Part shown: in pieces, positions 8,929 to 15,382 of the stretch
Layout: every line of letters starts with the position of its first letter
How positions within the stretch are numbered: position 1 is the stretch's first letter
Source: Flavipsychrobacter sp.
GTDB lineage: Bacteria > Bacteroidota > Bacteroidia > Chitinophagales > Chitinophagaceae
NCBI GenBank assembly: GCA_017849575.1
Contig: JAFIGV010000027.1
Coordinates: forward strand, 124,001 to 188,000
Direction of reading: 5' to 3'
DNA length: 64,000 bases
Notes under the pieces: generated by a model
What the model saw: the letters and a program-made list of their open reading frames with translations, nothing else
The model's database searches: none
Told to the model about the DNA's origin: nothing
Made by a program: the position numbers and the translations under genes

Positions 8929-9333
8929 ATGAAAAAGATTGGGATAGCACTGATCGTGCTGGGGCTATATGCCACGGAAGCCGATGCCCAAAGCTCGGCG
9001 CACAGCAAGTTTGCTAAAAATTATCCGGTGTGCCTGGTGGGCAATCATTATGAGGTATGCAGCGCCGCCGCCGCAGAAGGTCAGCAGCCCGGCCGAAGTG
9101 AAGAGATTGCCGGCTTTGGCATGCAGAATACCTATGTGCACATGGGGTACAGCAACCGGGGAAACGCCCGTTATCGCAGCAGAATTCGTGTAACTTATGA
9201 CGAACCCGGCGCAGTATATGAGGGCAAGAATACCATGACGAACGGTGGGGTACGAAAAAACAAATTGAGAAATCTAAACACTAACAACGGCGCTTACGAT
9301 CTGCCGCCGAGTGATGGCCGTATTGGATTTTAG
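8929..9333 (+). CDS. Small secreted protein of unknown function (3 of 3)
   Basis: 134 residues, with signal peptide MKKIGIALIVLGLYATEADA. The mature chain holds two Cys separated by about 13 residues (PVCLVGNHYEVCSAAA), which could form a disulfide, then a basic region rich in Arg, Asn and Gly. No family is recognised. A strong terminator follows. The three small secreted genes are spaced about 100 bases apart on the same strand and look like a local cluster of exported accessory proteins rather than one operon. Confidence 0.7.
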   Translation: MKKIGIALIVLGLYATEADAQSSAHSKFAKNYPVCLVGNHYEVCSAAAAEGQQPGRSEEIAGFGMQNTYVHMGYSNRGNARYRSRIRVTYDEPGAVYEGKNTMTNGGVRKNKLRNLNTNNGAYDLPPSDGRIGF

Positions 9334-9366
9334 CATTGAACGGCAGCAGTGTTTCACTGATACTGG

Positions 9367-9401
9367 AAGCGCCGGGACATATGGGTCCCGGCGCTTTTTT
9401 T
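9367..9401 (+). terminator. Strong Rho-independent terminator after small secreted protein 3
   Basis: GCGCCGGGAC (9369-9378) and GTCCCGGCGC (9385-9394) form a perfect 10-bp stem, extended by AA/TT, with loop ATATGG and a run of seven T. Confidence 0.9.
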
Positions 9402-9474
9402 ATGAGGCGGCGCCGGTGAGCCTGTAATGGCAGGGAATTTTTGAGGCTTATGGGTAAAAAAATCGAAGTAGTCC

Positions 9475-10458
9475 ATGACCACAGCAGAGCAATACAAAGC
9501 GGCAGGCGAGCGTGCAGCGCAGCGGCAAGCAGCCCTTCAGGATGTTATCGAAAATCTGGAAAGCGGCCTATCTTCGGAAGGCGCTATGCAAGCGGGCGCG
9601 AGGCCTTACCCCGAGCCCCCTGTTGCCCGGCAGCACCTTGAGAAACCGGGCAATGAACACAACCTCGACGTTGAGCCAATGTATGATGCTCCTTTCTATA
9701 AGGGATCAGAAAAGTTAGCAGGCAAAGTTGCATTGATCACCGGTGGTGATTCCGGTATCGGACGTTCGGTAGCACTACTGTTTGCCCGCGAAGGGGCGGA
9801 TGTGGCGATTGTGTATCTCAATGAACACGAAGACGCTCGCAAGACCGGCACTCTGGTGGAAAAAGAGGGTAGAAAATGCCTGCTCATCCCGGGCGATGTA
9901 ACCGATCCGGATTGCTGTCGCTACGTTGTGAGCGAAACCATACGTATCCTGGGTGGGCTGGATGTATTGGTTAACAATGCTGCCTTTCAACTCCATGTAC
10001 CTGATCTGCCCGCACTGAGTGAAGATCATTTCGACTGTACGGTCAAGACAAATCTGTACGGATATTTTCACATGGTACAGGCGGCAGTAGAACACATGAA
10101 GCCGGGTAGTGCTATTATCAATACCGGCTCTGTAACCGGCTTGACGGGACATAAAGATCTTCCCGACTACTCCCTGACCAAAGGCGGCATTCATGCCTTT
10201 ACTCGCGCGCTGGGAACACTGCTTATACCCAAAGACATTCGGGTAAACGCAGTAGCGCCGGGGCCGGTGTGGACACCCTTAAACCCTTCAGATAGCAGTG
10301 CTGAGGAAATAGCCGACTTTGGTAAAACGTCGCCCATGGGCCGGCCGGCACAGCCCGAAGAAATAGCGCCAGCTTATGTGTTTCTGGCATCGTCGCATTG
10401 TTCCAGCTACATCACCGGAGAAGTGTTGCCTGTCATTGGCGGTTACATTAGTCGCTAA
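9475..10458 (+). CDS. SDR family oxidoreductase (general stress protein 39/YhxC-like)
   Basis: 327 residues. An N-terminal extension of about 80 residues rich in Ala, Gln and Pro precedes the Rossmann domain. The NAD(P) motif TGGDSGIGRS, NNAA, and the catalytic Ser with YSLTKGG (Tyr-x-x-x-Lys) are all present. The C-terminus SSYITGEVLPVIGGYI is typical of classical SDRs. The extension and the 'PMYDAPFYKGSEKLAGKVALITGGDSGIGR' style region (only partly quoted here) match the GSP39/YhxC group, which is often induced by stress; substrates are not established. The gene lies between a strong terminator and a CPBP protease gene, probably as its own unit. Confidence 0.85.
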   Translation: MTTAEQYKAAGERAAQRQAALQDVIENLESGLSSEGAMQAGARPYPEPPVARQHLEKPGNEHNLDVEPMYDAPFYKGSEKLAGKVALITGGDSGIGRSVALLFAREGADVAIVYLNEHEDARKTGTLVEKEGRKCLLIPGDVTDPDCCRYVVSETIRILGGLDVLVNNAAFQLHVPDLPALSEDHFDCTVKTNLYGYFHMVQAAVEHMKPGSAIINTGSVTGLTGHKDLPDYSLTKGGIHAFTRALGTLLIPKDIRVNAVAPGPVWTPLNPSDSSAEEIADFGKTSPMGRPAQPEEIAPAYVFLASSHCSSYITGEVLPVIGGYISR

Positions 10459-10578
10459 GGCCCTTGTAGCGTTGCCGGGTCGAATGTGGCCCCTTCCGGC
10501 AGGGTACTTTGTTAAGTTTATATTTCCTTTTTGGCAATTGTAAACCAGCACATTAGCTTGCCGCTGTAATCTTCGGAG

Positions 10579-11391
10579 ATGAGACAGTTGTTTACGTTTT
10601 TCCTGCTTGCCTATCTGATAAGCTGGATAATCTGGTTGCCACTTTACGGACCGGCATTGGGTTTGCCGCACTTACCCACACTGCCTTTTCATCATGCCCT
10701 GGGCGGGCTCGGGCCCTTGCTGGCATCGTTCATCTGCACCGGATGGTATCAGGGCCCGGCGGGTGTTCGAAGCCTGGCTGCGCGTTGTGTGCAGGTCCGT
10801 CCGTTGCTCTATTTTCTGATTGCATTGTTTGCACCTTTTCTGCTGGCCTTAGCCGCAATGTTCATGAGTCGCTATTTTGACGGAGCGGCAATGGATTACC
10901 GGCTTATGTTTTCAGGAAAAGAATTTCCCGGCTTCAGCATTGCAGAGCTGTTTCTTTACAATATGCTCTTTTTCGGGTGGGGAGAAGAAGCCGGTTGGCG
11001 TGGTTTTGCCTTGCCCCGTTTGCAACGGCGTTTCAGTGCTTTGCTGGCAAGTGTAATGCTCACCTTATTTTGGGCGCTCTGGCACTGGCCTCTTTTTTTC
11101 TATCGTCCGGGCTACATGGCTATGGGCTGGGGTGGCACTTCCGGCTGGCTGTTTAGTTTGCTGACGGGAAGCATTTTGCTCACCTGGCTGTTCAATGCAT
11201 CGCGTGGCAGCATACTGATCTGCGCTATATTTCATGCAACGATAGACATTGCGTTTACCGGAAATTATCCGGATCAAAAAATGGCAGGCTATATGGGAAT
11301 GCTCATAACCCTTTGGGGAATAGCAACCCTAATCATCTTTCGGCCGGGCACGCTGGCACCGAGACCAGGAGACAAAGTGTGCGCTCTTTAG
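10579..11391 (+). CDS. CPBP family intramembrane metalloprotease
   Basis: 270 residues with about seven or eight hydrophobic segments. The CPBP (CAAX protease/bacteriocin-processing, ABI) signature is complete: GEEAGWRGFALPRLQ supplies the EExxxR motif, followed by FWALWHWPLFF and HATIDIAF, each with a conserved His. These residues form the glutamyl-type active site inside the membrane. Known relatives process prenylated proteins, bacteriocins or regulators. No bacteriocin gene is seen here, so the substrate is unknown. The ATG is preceded by a CGGAG sequence. Confidence 0.88.
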   Translation: MRQLFTFFLLAYLISWIIWLPLYGPALGLPHLPTLPFHHALGGLGPLLASFICTGWYQGPAGVRSLAARCVQVRPLLYFLIALFAPFLLALAAMFMSRYFDGAAMDYRLMFSGKEFPGFSIAELFLYNMLFFGWGEEAGWRGFALPRLQRRFSALLASVMLTLFWALWHWPLFFYRPGYMAMGWGGTSGWLFSLLTGSILLTWLFNASRGSILICAIFHATIDIAFTGNYPDQKMAGYMGMLITLWGIATLIIFRPGTLAPRPGDKVCAL

Positions 11392-11410
11392 CAGGCCCGC
11401 CATCGATAAT

Positions 11411-11440
11411 GAAAAGCCCCGGATGCGTTCCGGAGCTTTG
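11411..11440 (-). terminator. Terminator of the OmpA-family gene (minus strand)
   Basis: On the minus strand CAAAGCTCCGGA and TCCGGGGCTTTT form a stem with one U-G wobble around ACGCA, ending in a short T run. On the plus strand the same position is a C-A mismatch, so the structure favours the minus direction. It lies about 65 bases downstream of the OmpA gene. Confidence 0.5.
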
Positions 11441-11505
11441 CAGGAAACCAGGGAGCCGGGTACAGGCCTTGCCCGCGATGCTATGCTTGGGCAGTAAAAA
11501 AGGGC

Positions 11506-12111
11506 TTACTGTCGCACTACGATCTCTACACGCCGGTTTTTTTGCCTGCCTCGTGCGGTAGCATTTGTTGCTACGGGGTCAGTCTGTCCTTCGGCAAATA
11601 TTTCTATTCTGTCTCCGTCGATACCCTGTGAACTGAGGTAATCCTTTACCGTAGCTGCACGCTCACGGCTCAATTCTTTATTGTAAGCACGGGTATAAAT
11701 GGAATCGGTAAATCCATAAAGAAGGATTCGGCCATACGGATAACGCTGCTTGATTGACGTCGCAATTTTCTGAAGCTTGTCCTTTCCGCTACTGTTGAGG
11801 TCTGATTTATCGAGATCGAAAAGGATGTCCTGATCGAATTCATAGATGGTGTACCCCGACCGTGCACGATCATCTTTTTCGGTGTCCTTTGCTCTCACCA
11901 CAATGTCGGGATCCTTCACTTCTTCGTAGGAGACAATTGGCGAGGTAAAATCAACATCGTTCCAGTTGGTTCTGTCTATTTTACTGTCGGAGAGATTGTC
12001 TTTTTGCTGAAGTACCATCGTATCCTCATCTCCTGTTACGTTGCGGTCTTTATTTGTATTGGCGCAGGAGGCTGTTAGCATGAGCGTCCCTGCCAGAAGT
12101 ATATATTTCAT
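11506..12111 (-). CDS. OmpA family lipoprotein
   Basis: 201 residues. The signal sequence ends in a lipobox (MLTASC, Cys16), so the protein should be lipid-anchored. After a charged linker, residues about 90-200 form an OmpA C-terminal domain that binds peptidoglycan. The segments LLYGFTDSIYTRAYN, LSRERAATVKDYL and RGRQKNRRVEIVV hold the usual Asp and Arg that contact diaminopimelate. Such proteins tether the outer membrane to the cell wall. The next gene upstream, encoding a stress-type protein, ends 24 bases away, so the two may be co-transcribed. Confidence 0.9.
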   Translation of the reverse strand: MKYILLAGTLMLTASCANTNKDRNVTGDEDTMVLQQKDNLSDSKIDRTNWNDVDFTSPIVSYEEVKDPDIVVRAKDTEKDDRARSGYTIYEFDQDILFDLDKSDLNSSGKDKLQKIATSIKQRYPYGRILLYGFTDSIYTRAYNKELSRERAATVKDYLSSQGIDGDRIEIFAEGQTDPVATNATARGRQKNRRVEIVVRQ

Positions 12112-12135
12112 AAGTCCGGGTTTTGAAAGTGAATA

Positions 12136-12672
12136 TCAGGCAGACACATCCTCAGCCTTGAGCTTTTTCCAGTTTTCAGCTATCTCGCGGCCTTCCTCAA
12201 CAGAGTGTGGTGCTACGGAGAGCAGTATTCGTCCGTTCTTCAAAGCTTCGTTGTAGATCTTTGCCTTTTCTTCGGGAATGCCCGCGCCAACCAGCGCCCC
12301 AACGATGCCGCCGGTGAGGCCACCAGCGCCGGCTCCGGCAAATGCCGCGGCAAACGGACCTGCCACTACAAGCCCCAGACCGGGAAGCAAAAGATTGGTG
12401 CCAATGGCGGCTACTGCACCCACGATAGCGCCCAGGGTACCCCCGATAGCAGAGCCAATGCCTGCCCCTTCTGCAGCCTTATTGCCCATCTCACTATCCG
12501 CATGTCCGTCAGTTTTTTTGAAATGTCGTTCTCGTGTTTCGCTCGACATCAGGACGTTGATCTCTTGTTCTTCATAGCCTTTTTCACGGAGCTGATCGTA
12601 GGCTTTTTCAGCGTTGTCGCGATCGTGAAAGACTCCCACGAGCAGACCGGTTTTCGATTGCATTTTTTCCAT
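12136..12672 (-). CDS. YflT-domain (general stress protein 17M-like) glycine-rich protein
   Basis: 178 residues from the ATG at 12672; another ATG is three codons further in. The N-terminal VGVFHDRDNAEKAYDQLREKGY matches the 'heat-induced stress protein YflT' domain (quoted in part). The centre (about 65-130) is a Gly/Ala-rich hydrophobic stretch with glycine-zipper spacing that could insert in a membrane. The C-terminus repeats a ferredoxin-like element (LLSVAPHSVEEGREIAENWKKL). This arrangement is common in Bacteroidota stress proteins of unknown mechanism. It sits upstream of the OmpA lipoprotein gene, 24 bases apart, suggesting a two-gene envelope-stress unit. Confidence 0.75.
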   Translation of the reverse strand: MEKMQSKTGLLVGVFHDRDNAEKAYDQLREKGYEEQEINVLMSSETRERHFKKTDGHADSEMGNKAAEGAGIGSAIGGTLGAIVGAVAAIGTNLLLPGLGLVVAGPFAAAFAGAGAGGLTGGIVGALVGAGIPEEKAKIYNEALKNGRILLSVAPHSVEEGREIAENWKKLKAEDVSA

Positions 12673-12945
12673 AACTTTTTCGTTTTTCTGTTTCGCGTAT
12701 TCCTGGCGAAACAACTATACCATGATGAATTGATCCATGCATAAACGATTGTATGGGGCGGATATGGCGTATGGAGGAATTTTGGAGGGCGCGCCGCTCA
12801 ATAGTTTACACAGATGAGCACGGCCGTGGCGATAGAGAAGTCGATTTTTCTTGTGCCGTTATCCTTTAAGTGGCCGCACCGGATTGAGGTAAGCATAAGT
12901 TGCAGGCGCTGCTATTGGAGCAAAAGGCCGGGTAGCGGTAGACTG
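12673..12945. other. Non-coding spacer between stress gene and ribosomal operon
   Basis: No gene is supported here. On the minus strand TATAGTTG near 12713-12720 is a one-mismatch -7 element that could drive the stress gene, but a -33 partner is not clear. The rest shows nothing beyond the rpsB terminator at its edge. Confidence 0.4.
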
Positions 12946-12982
12946 CTGAAAACAACAAAGCCCCGTGGGAAACGGAGCTTTG
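12946..12982 (-). terminator. Terminator of the rplM-rpsI-rpsB operon
   Basis: On the minus strand CAAAGCTCCGT and ACGGGGCTTTG form an 11-bp stem with one U-G wobble, followed by TTGTTTTC. It begins 24 bases after the rpsB stop and closes the ribosomal operon before any tsf gene. Confidence 0.8.
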
Positions 12983-13006
12983 GGAAAATATATATGGTCT
13001 GTGAAA

Positions 13007-13900
13007 TTAGCGTTTTGCTGCGCCTGCACCCTGGCGGCCACGTCCTGCACCGGCACCGCCGCTGCGTCCGCGTCCTCCGCCAGCGCCGCCGCGACCACGT
13101 CCGCCGCCGGCACTACGCTCACCTTTGTCTTTAGCATCGTCCTCGTCAGTAATGTCGAGTCCACGCATTCTTTCGCTTCCTTCTTCAGCTTCCTCTTCTT
13201 TCACTTCGCTACGCTCCTGCAGGCCTTCCATAATGGCGGCAGTAAGGTAGTTGGTGATGATGGCGATTGATTTTGTTGCATCGTCGTTTGAAGGCACTGC
13301 AAAATCTACCTTGCTGGGGTCGCTGTTCGTATCTACCATGGCCAGGGTAGTGATGCCGAGGCGTTTGGCTTCTGCCAGTGCAATATGCTCGTGGCTGATA
13401 TCAACGATAAACAAAGCTGCAGGAGTGCGGCTCATGTTGGCAATACCTCCGAGCACCTTCTCCATTTTCTCTTTGCTACGGCTAAGGGTAAGACGCTCTT
13501 TTTTGGTTACGCTATCCAGCGTACCGTCGCCAAGCATTTTCTCAATGCTCTGCATTTTCTTCACGCTCTTGCGGATGGTCTGGAAGTTGGTGAGCATACC
13601 ACCCAGCCAGCGCTCAGTAACGAAAGGCATATTTACTTTGGCCGCTGCTTCTGCTACGATTTCCTTAGCCTGCTTTTTGGTGGCAACGAACATGATCTTT
13701 TTACCGCTTTTGGCGATAGACTTCAGTGCTGCAGCCGCTTCGTCGAGTCCTTCTATCGTTTTATTCAGATCAATGATGTGGATGCCATTTTTTTCGGCAA
13801 AGATGTACGGAAGCATCTTTGGGTTCCACTTTTTCTTCAGGTGACCGAAATGCACACCAGCTTCGAGTAATTGCTGGTGCAAGCTTTTATTTTCTTCCAT
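13007..13900 (-). CDS. rpsB: 30S ribosomal protein S2 with Arg-Gly-rich tail
   Basis: 297 residues from the ATG at 13900 (MEENKSLHQQLLEAGVHFGH). The frame extends to 13990, but that part translates the intergenic repeat. The S2 core spans about 1-235, with LLEAGVHFGHLKKKWNPKM, GGMLTNF and VDTNSDP segments intact. S2 binds the 30S head-body junction and is needed for S1 and translation initiation. Beyond the core, an acidic linker (EEEAEEGSE) leads to a roughly 40-residue tail made of Gly, Arg, Ala and Ser with repeated RG/GRG units. E. coli S2 is about 241 residues, so the tail is a real extension. It is the third gene of rplM-rpsI-rpsB. Confidence 0.96.
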   Translation of the reverse strand: MEENKSLHQQLLEAGVHFGHLKKKWNPKMLPYIFAEKNGIHIIDLNKTIEGLDEAAAALKSIAKSGKKIMFVATKKQAKEIVAEAAAKVNMPFVTERWLGGMLTNFQTIRKSVKKMQSIEKMLGDGTLDSVTKKERLTLSRSKEKMEKVLGGIANMSRTPAALFIVDISHEHIALAEAKRLGITTLAMVDTNSDPSKVDFAVPSNDDATKSIAIITNYLTAAIMEGLQERSEVKEEEAEEGSERMRGLDITDEDDAKDKGERSAGGGRGRGGAGGGRGRSGGAGAGRGRQGAGAAKR

Positions 13901-13918
13901 TGTAATTTTTTCTTTGAG

Positions 13919-14034
13919 CCTCCCCCAACCCCTCCGTGGGAGGGGAGGTGGTTTGGCAGTGTTGTTAATAATCGAATAATTATCGAGCACTTCTCCAACT
14001 CCTCCCCTTGCGGGGGAGGCGGGAGGGGGCTTTT
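13919..14034. repeat. Inverted pair of GC-rich palindromic repeats between rpsI and rpsB
   Basis: Two related elements lie in opposite orientation. One is CCTCCCCC...CCCCTCCGTGGGAGGGG (13919-13953). The reverse complement of the second (13990-14034) reads CCCCCTCCC.CCTCCCCCGCAAGGGGAGG. Each has its own palindromic core (CCCCTCC/GGGAGGGG and CTCCCC/GGGGGAG). Together they can form either two short hairpins or one long stem. The spacer between them is AT-rich. Elements of this kind are scattered through many Bacteroidota genomes. Here it fills the spacer between two co-transcribed ribosomal genes. Confidence 0.7.
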
Positions 14035-14422
14035 AACGTTTAGAGAACTGGAAGCTACGACGCGCTTTACGCTTACCGAATTTCTTACGTTCTACAGAAC
14101 GCGGGTCGCGTGTCATCAGGCCTTCTTTTTTCAGTGCCGGGCGAAACTCGGGGTTTACTTCACACAGCACACGGGCGAGGCCCATTTTAATTGCTTCTGC
14201 CTGTCCTTTGGGTCCACCGCCGGTTACGTTCACCACTATATCGTAGGTGGTAAGACCGTCAATAGTCTTGAGCGGAAGCTCTACCTGGTTTTGCAGGTAC
14301 ATCAGCGGAAAGTAGTTTTTATACTCTTTACCATTTACCGTGATGTTGCCGGTGCCTTTGCTCAGATAAATACGAGCTACAGCTTCCTTACGGCGACCAA
14401 CGGCATTTTTTTGCTTTTCCAT
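14033..14422 (-). CDS. rpsI: 30S ribosomal protein S9
   Basis: 129 residues, the usual S9 length. The N-terminal GRRKEAVARIYL, the central VTGGGPKGQAEAIKMGLAR, and the C-terminus ending KRKARRSFQFSKR are all conserved. The last residues reach the ribosomal P site and contact the anticodon stem of tRNA; the terminal Lys-Arg is intact. It follows rplM by 41 bases on the same strand and is followed by the GC-rich inverted repeat and rpsB. Confidence 0.98.
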   Translation of the reverse strand: MEKQKNAVGRRKEAVARIYLSKGTGNITVNGKEYKNYFPLMYLQNQVELPLKTIDGLTTYDIVVNVTGGGPKGQAEAIKMGLARVLCEVNPEFRPALKKEGLMTRDPRSVERKKFGKRKARRSFQFSKR

Positions 14423-14463
14423 TTATTGTAGAATGCTTTTTCTTTAAAAATTTGTTGATTGTC

Positions 14464-14907
14464 TTAGAACTTGAGTTCTTTAGGTTGTTGTGCCTTATGG
14501 GGATGTTCTGCAGTTTCGTACACGAACAGTTTCTTGGCCATAGCACGTCCCAGGCGATTTTTTGGAAGCATACCTTTTACAGCGCGCTCAATCACCACGT
14601 TGGGGCGATGGTTGATCATAATCTTTGCTGTAGCAGATTTCTGACCACCGGGGTAGCCGGAATAAGTCAGGTATTCTTTGTCTTCCAGCTTATTGCCGGT
14701 TAGCACCACCTTACCTGAATTTACAACGATCACATAGTCGCCGCAGTCGAAGTGGGGGGTGTAATAAGTCTTGTTTTTGCCACGCAGAATGCTTGCAATT
14801 TTTGAGGTCATCCGACCTAGTGTTTGATTGGTAGCGTCTGCCACGTACCAGTCGCGCTTCACGATTTTTTCGTTGGCAGACTGTGTTTTAAAACTAAGGT
14901 GTCTCAT
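14464..14907 (-). CDS. rplM: 50S ribosomal protein L13
   Basis: 147 residues. Conserved features are [21 protein letters not shown], the GDYVIVVN strand, [25 protein letters not shown]-type region (shown in part) and a short C-terminal tail. L13 is an early-assembling 23S rRNA-binding protein. It is the first gene of the rplM-rpsI-rpsB operon, with a recognised promoter about 85 bases upstream. Confidence 0.97.
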   Translation of the reverse strand: MRHLSFKTQSANEKIVKRDWYVADATNQTLGRMTSKIASILRGKNKTYYTPHFDCGDYVIVVNSGKVVLTGNKLEDKEYLTYSGYPGGQKSATAKIMINHRPNVVIERAVKGMLPKNRLGRAMAKKLFVYETAEHPHKAQQPKELKF

Positions 14908-14991
14908 TTCCTTTATTGATGTTTTTACACTTAAATGTGGAAGCCACAGTATAGTTGCGTGAGGGGCAACAGGATGCAGCTCGATTTTTTA

Positions 14992-15030
14992 AGGACTGCA
15001 AAGGTATTTCTGCCCAATCAACCCGCCAAA
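14992..15030 (-). promoter_or_regulatory. Bacteroidota-type promoter of rplM-rpsI-rpsB
   Basis: On the minus strand TTTG (15030-15027) is followed by exactly 20 bases and then TACCTTTG (15006-14999), an exact match to the TTTG / TAnnTTTG consensus of the primary sigma factor in this phylum. Transcription would begin near 14993, giving a leader of about 85 bases. Confidence 0.8.
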
Positions 15031-15273
15031 AAAATCATTAAGAATTTTTTACTCGCTTCTATAACTAATTGGTAAACAATACAAATACTGTCAAAAATTC
15101 TTACAGCAGAGGCCGGAAGGGGGCGAATATCTGTACTTTTTGCCGGTGCCATGGGCATGGTTTTTAACAATTCATTTATCACCCGGACCCAGTTGTGGAA
15201 ACTTTTGGTTTCGAAAACCGCTTTCGGACAAACAAATGAGGCCTTTGGGCGCTAAAATCACCCAAATGAGTGA
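15031..15273. other. Divergent intergenic region upstream of the SusC gene
   Basis: No gene is visible. The stretch separates the rplM promoter from the SusC promoter. It contains a short perfect palindrome GGTTTCGAAAACC (15207-15219) and a near -7 sequence TACTTTTTG (about 15133), neither with a clear role. It could hold an operator for the SusC operon. Confidence 0.35.
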
Positions 15274-15304
15274 TTGACAATAGGTTATGAGTTATATAAG
15301 TTTG
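15274..15304 (+). promoter_or_regulatory. Bacteroidota-type promoter of the SusC-SusD operon
   Basis: TTG at 15274-15276, a 20-base spacer, then TAAGTTTG at 15297-15304 match the phylum's housekeeping consensus. The expected start near 15311 leaves a leader of about 70 bases before the SusC ATG. Confidence 0.75.
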
Positions 15305-15382
15305 AGGGACAGAGTACATTTTTGTTTGATAAAAAATCATTGTTAAACAGCTTTTAAGAAAGGCTAAAAACAGAAGGCGGAT

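Noticed and set aside
13919-14034. Possible CRISPR array
   Set aside because: Only two related elements in opposite orientation, with palindromic cores and no regular spacers.
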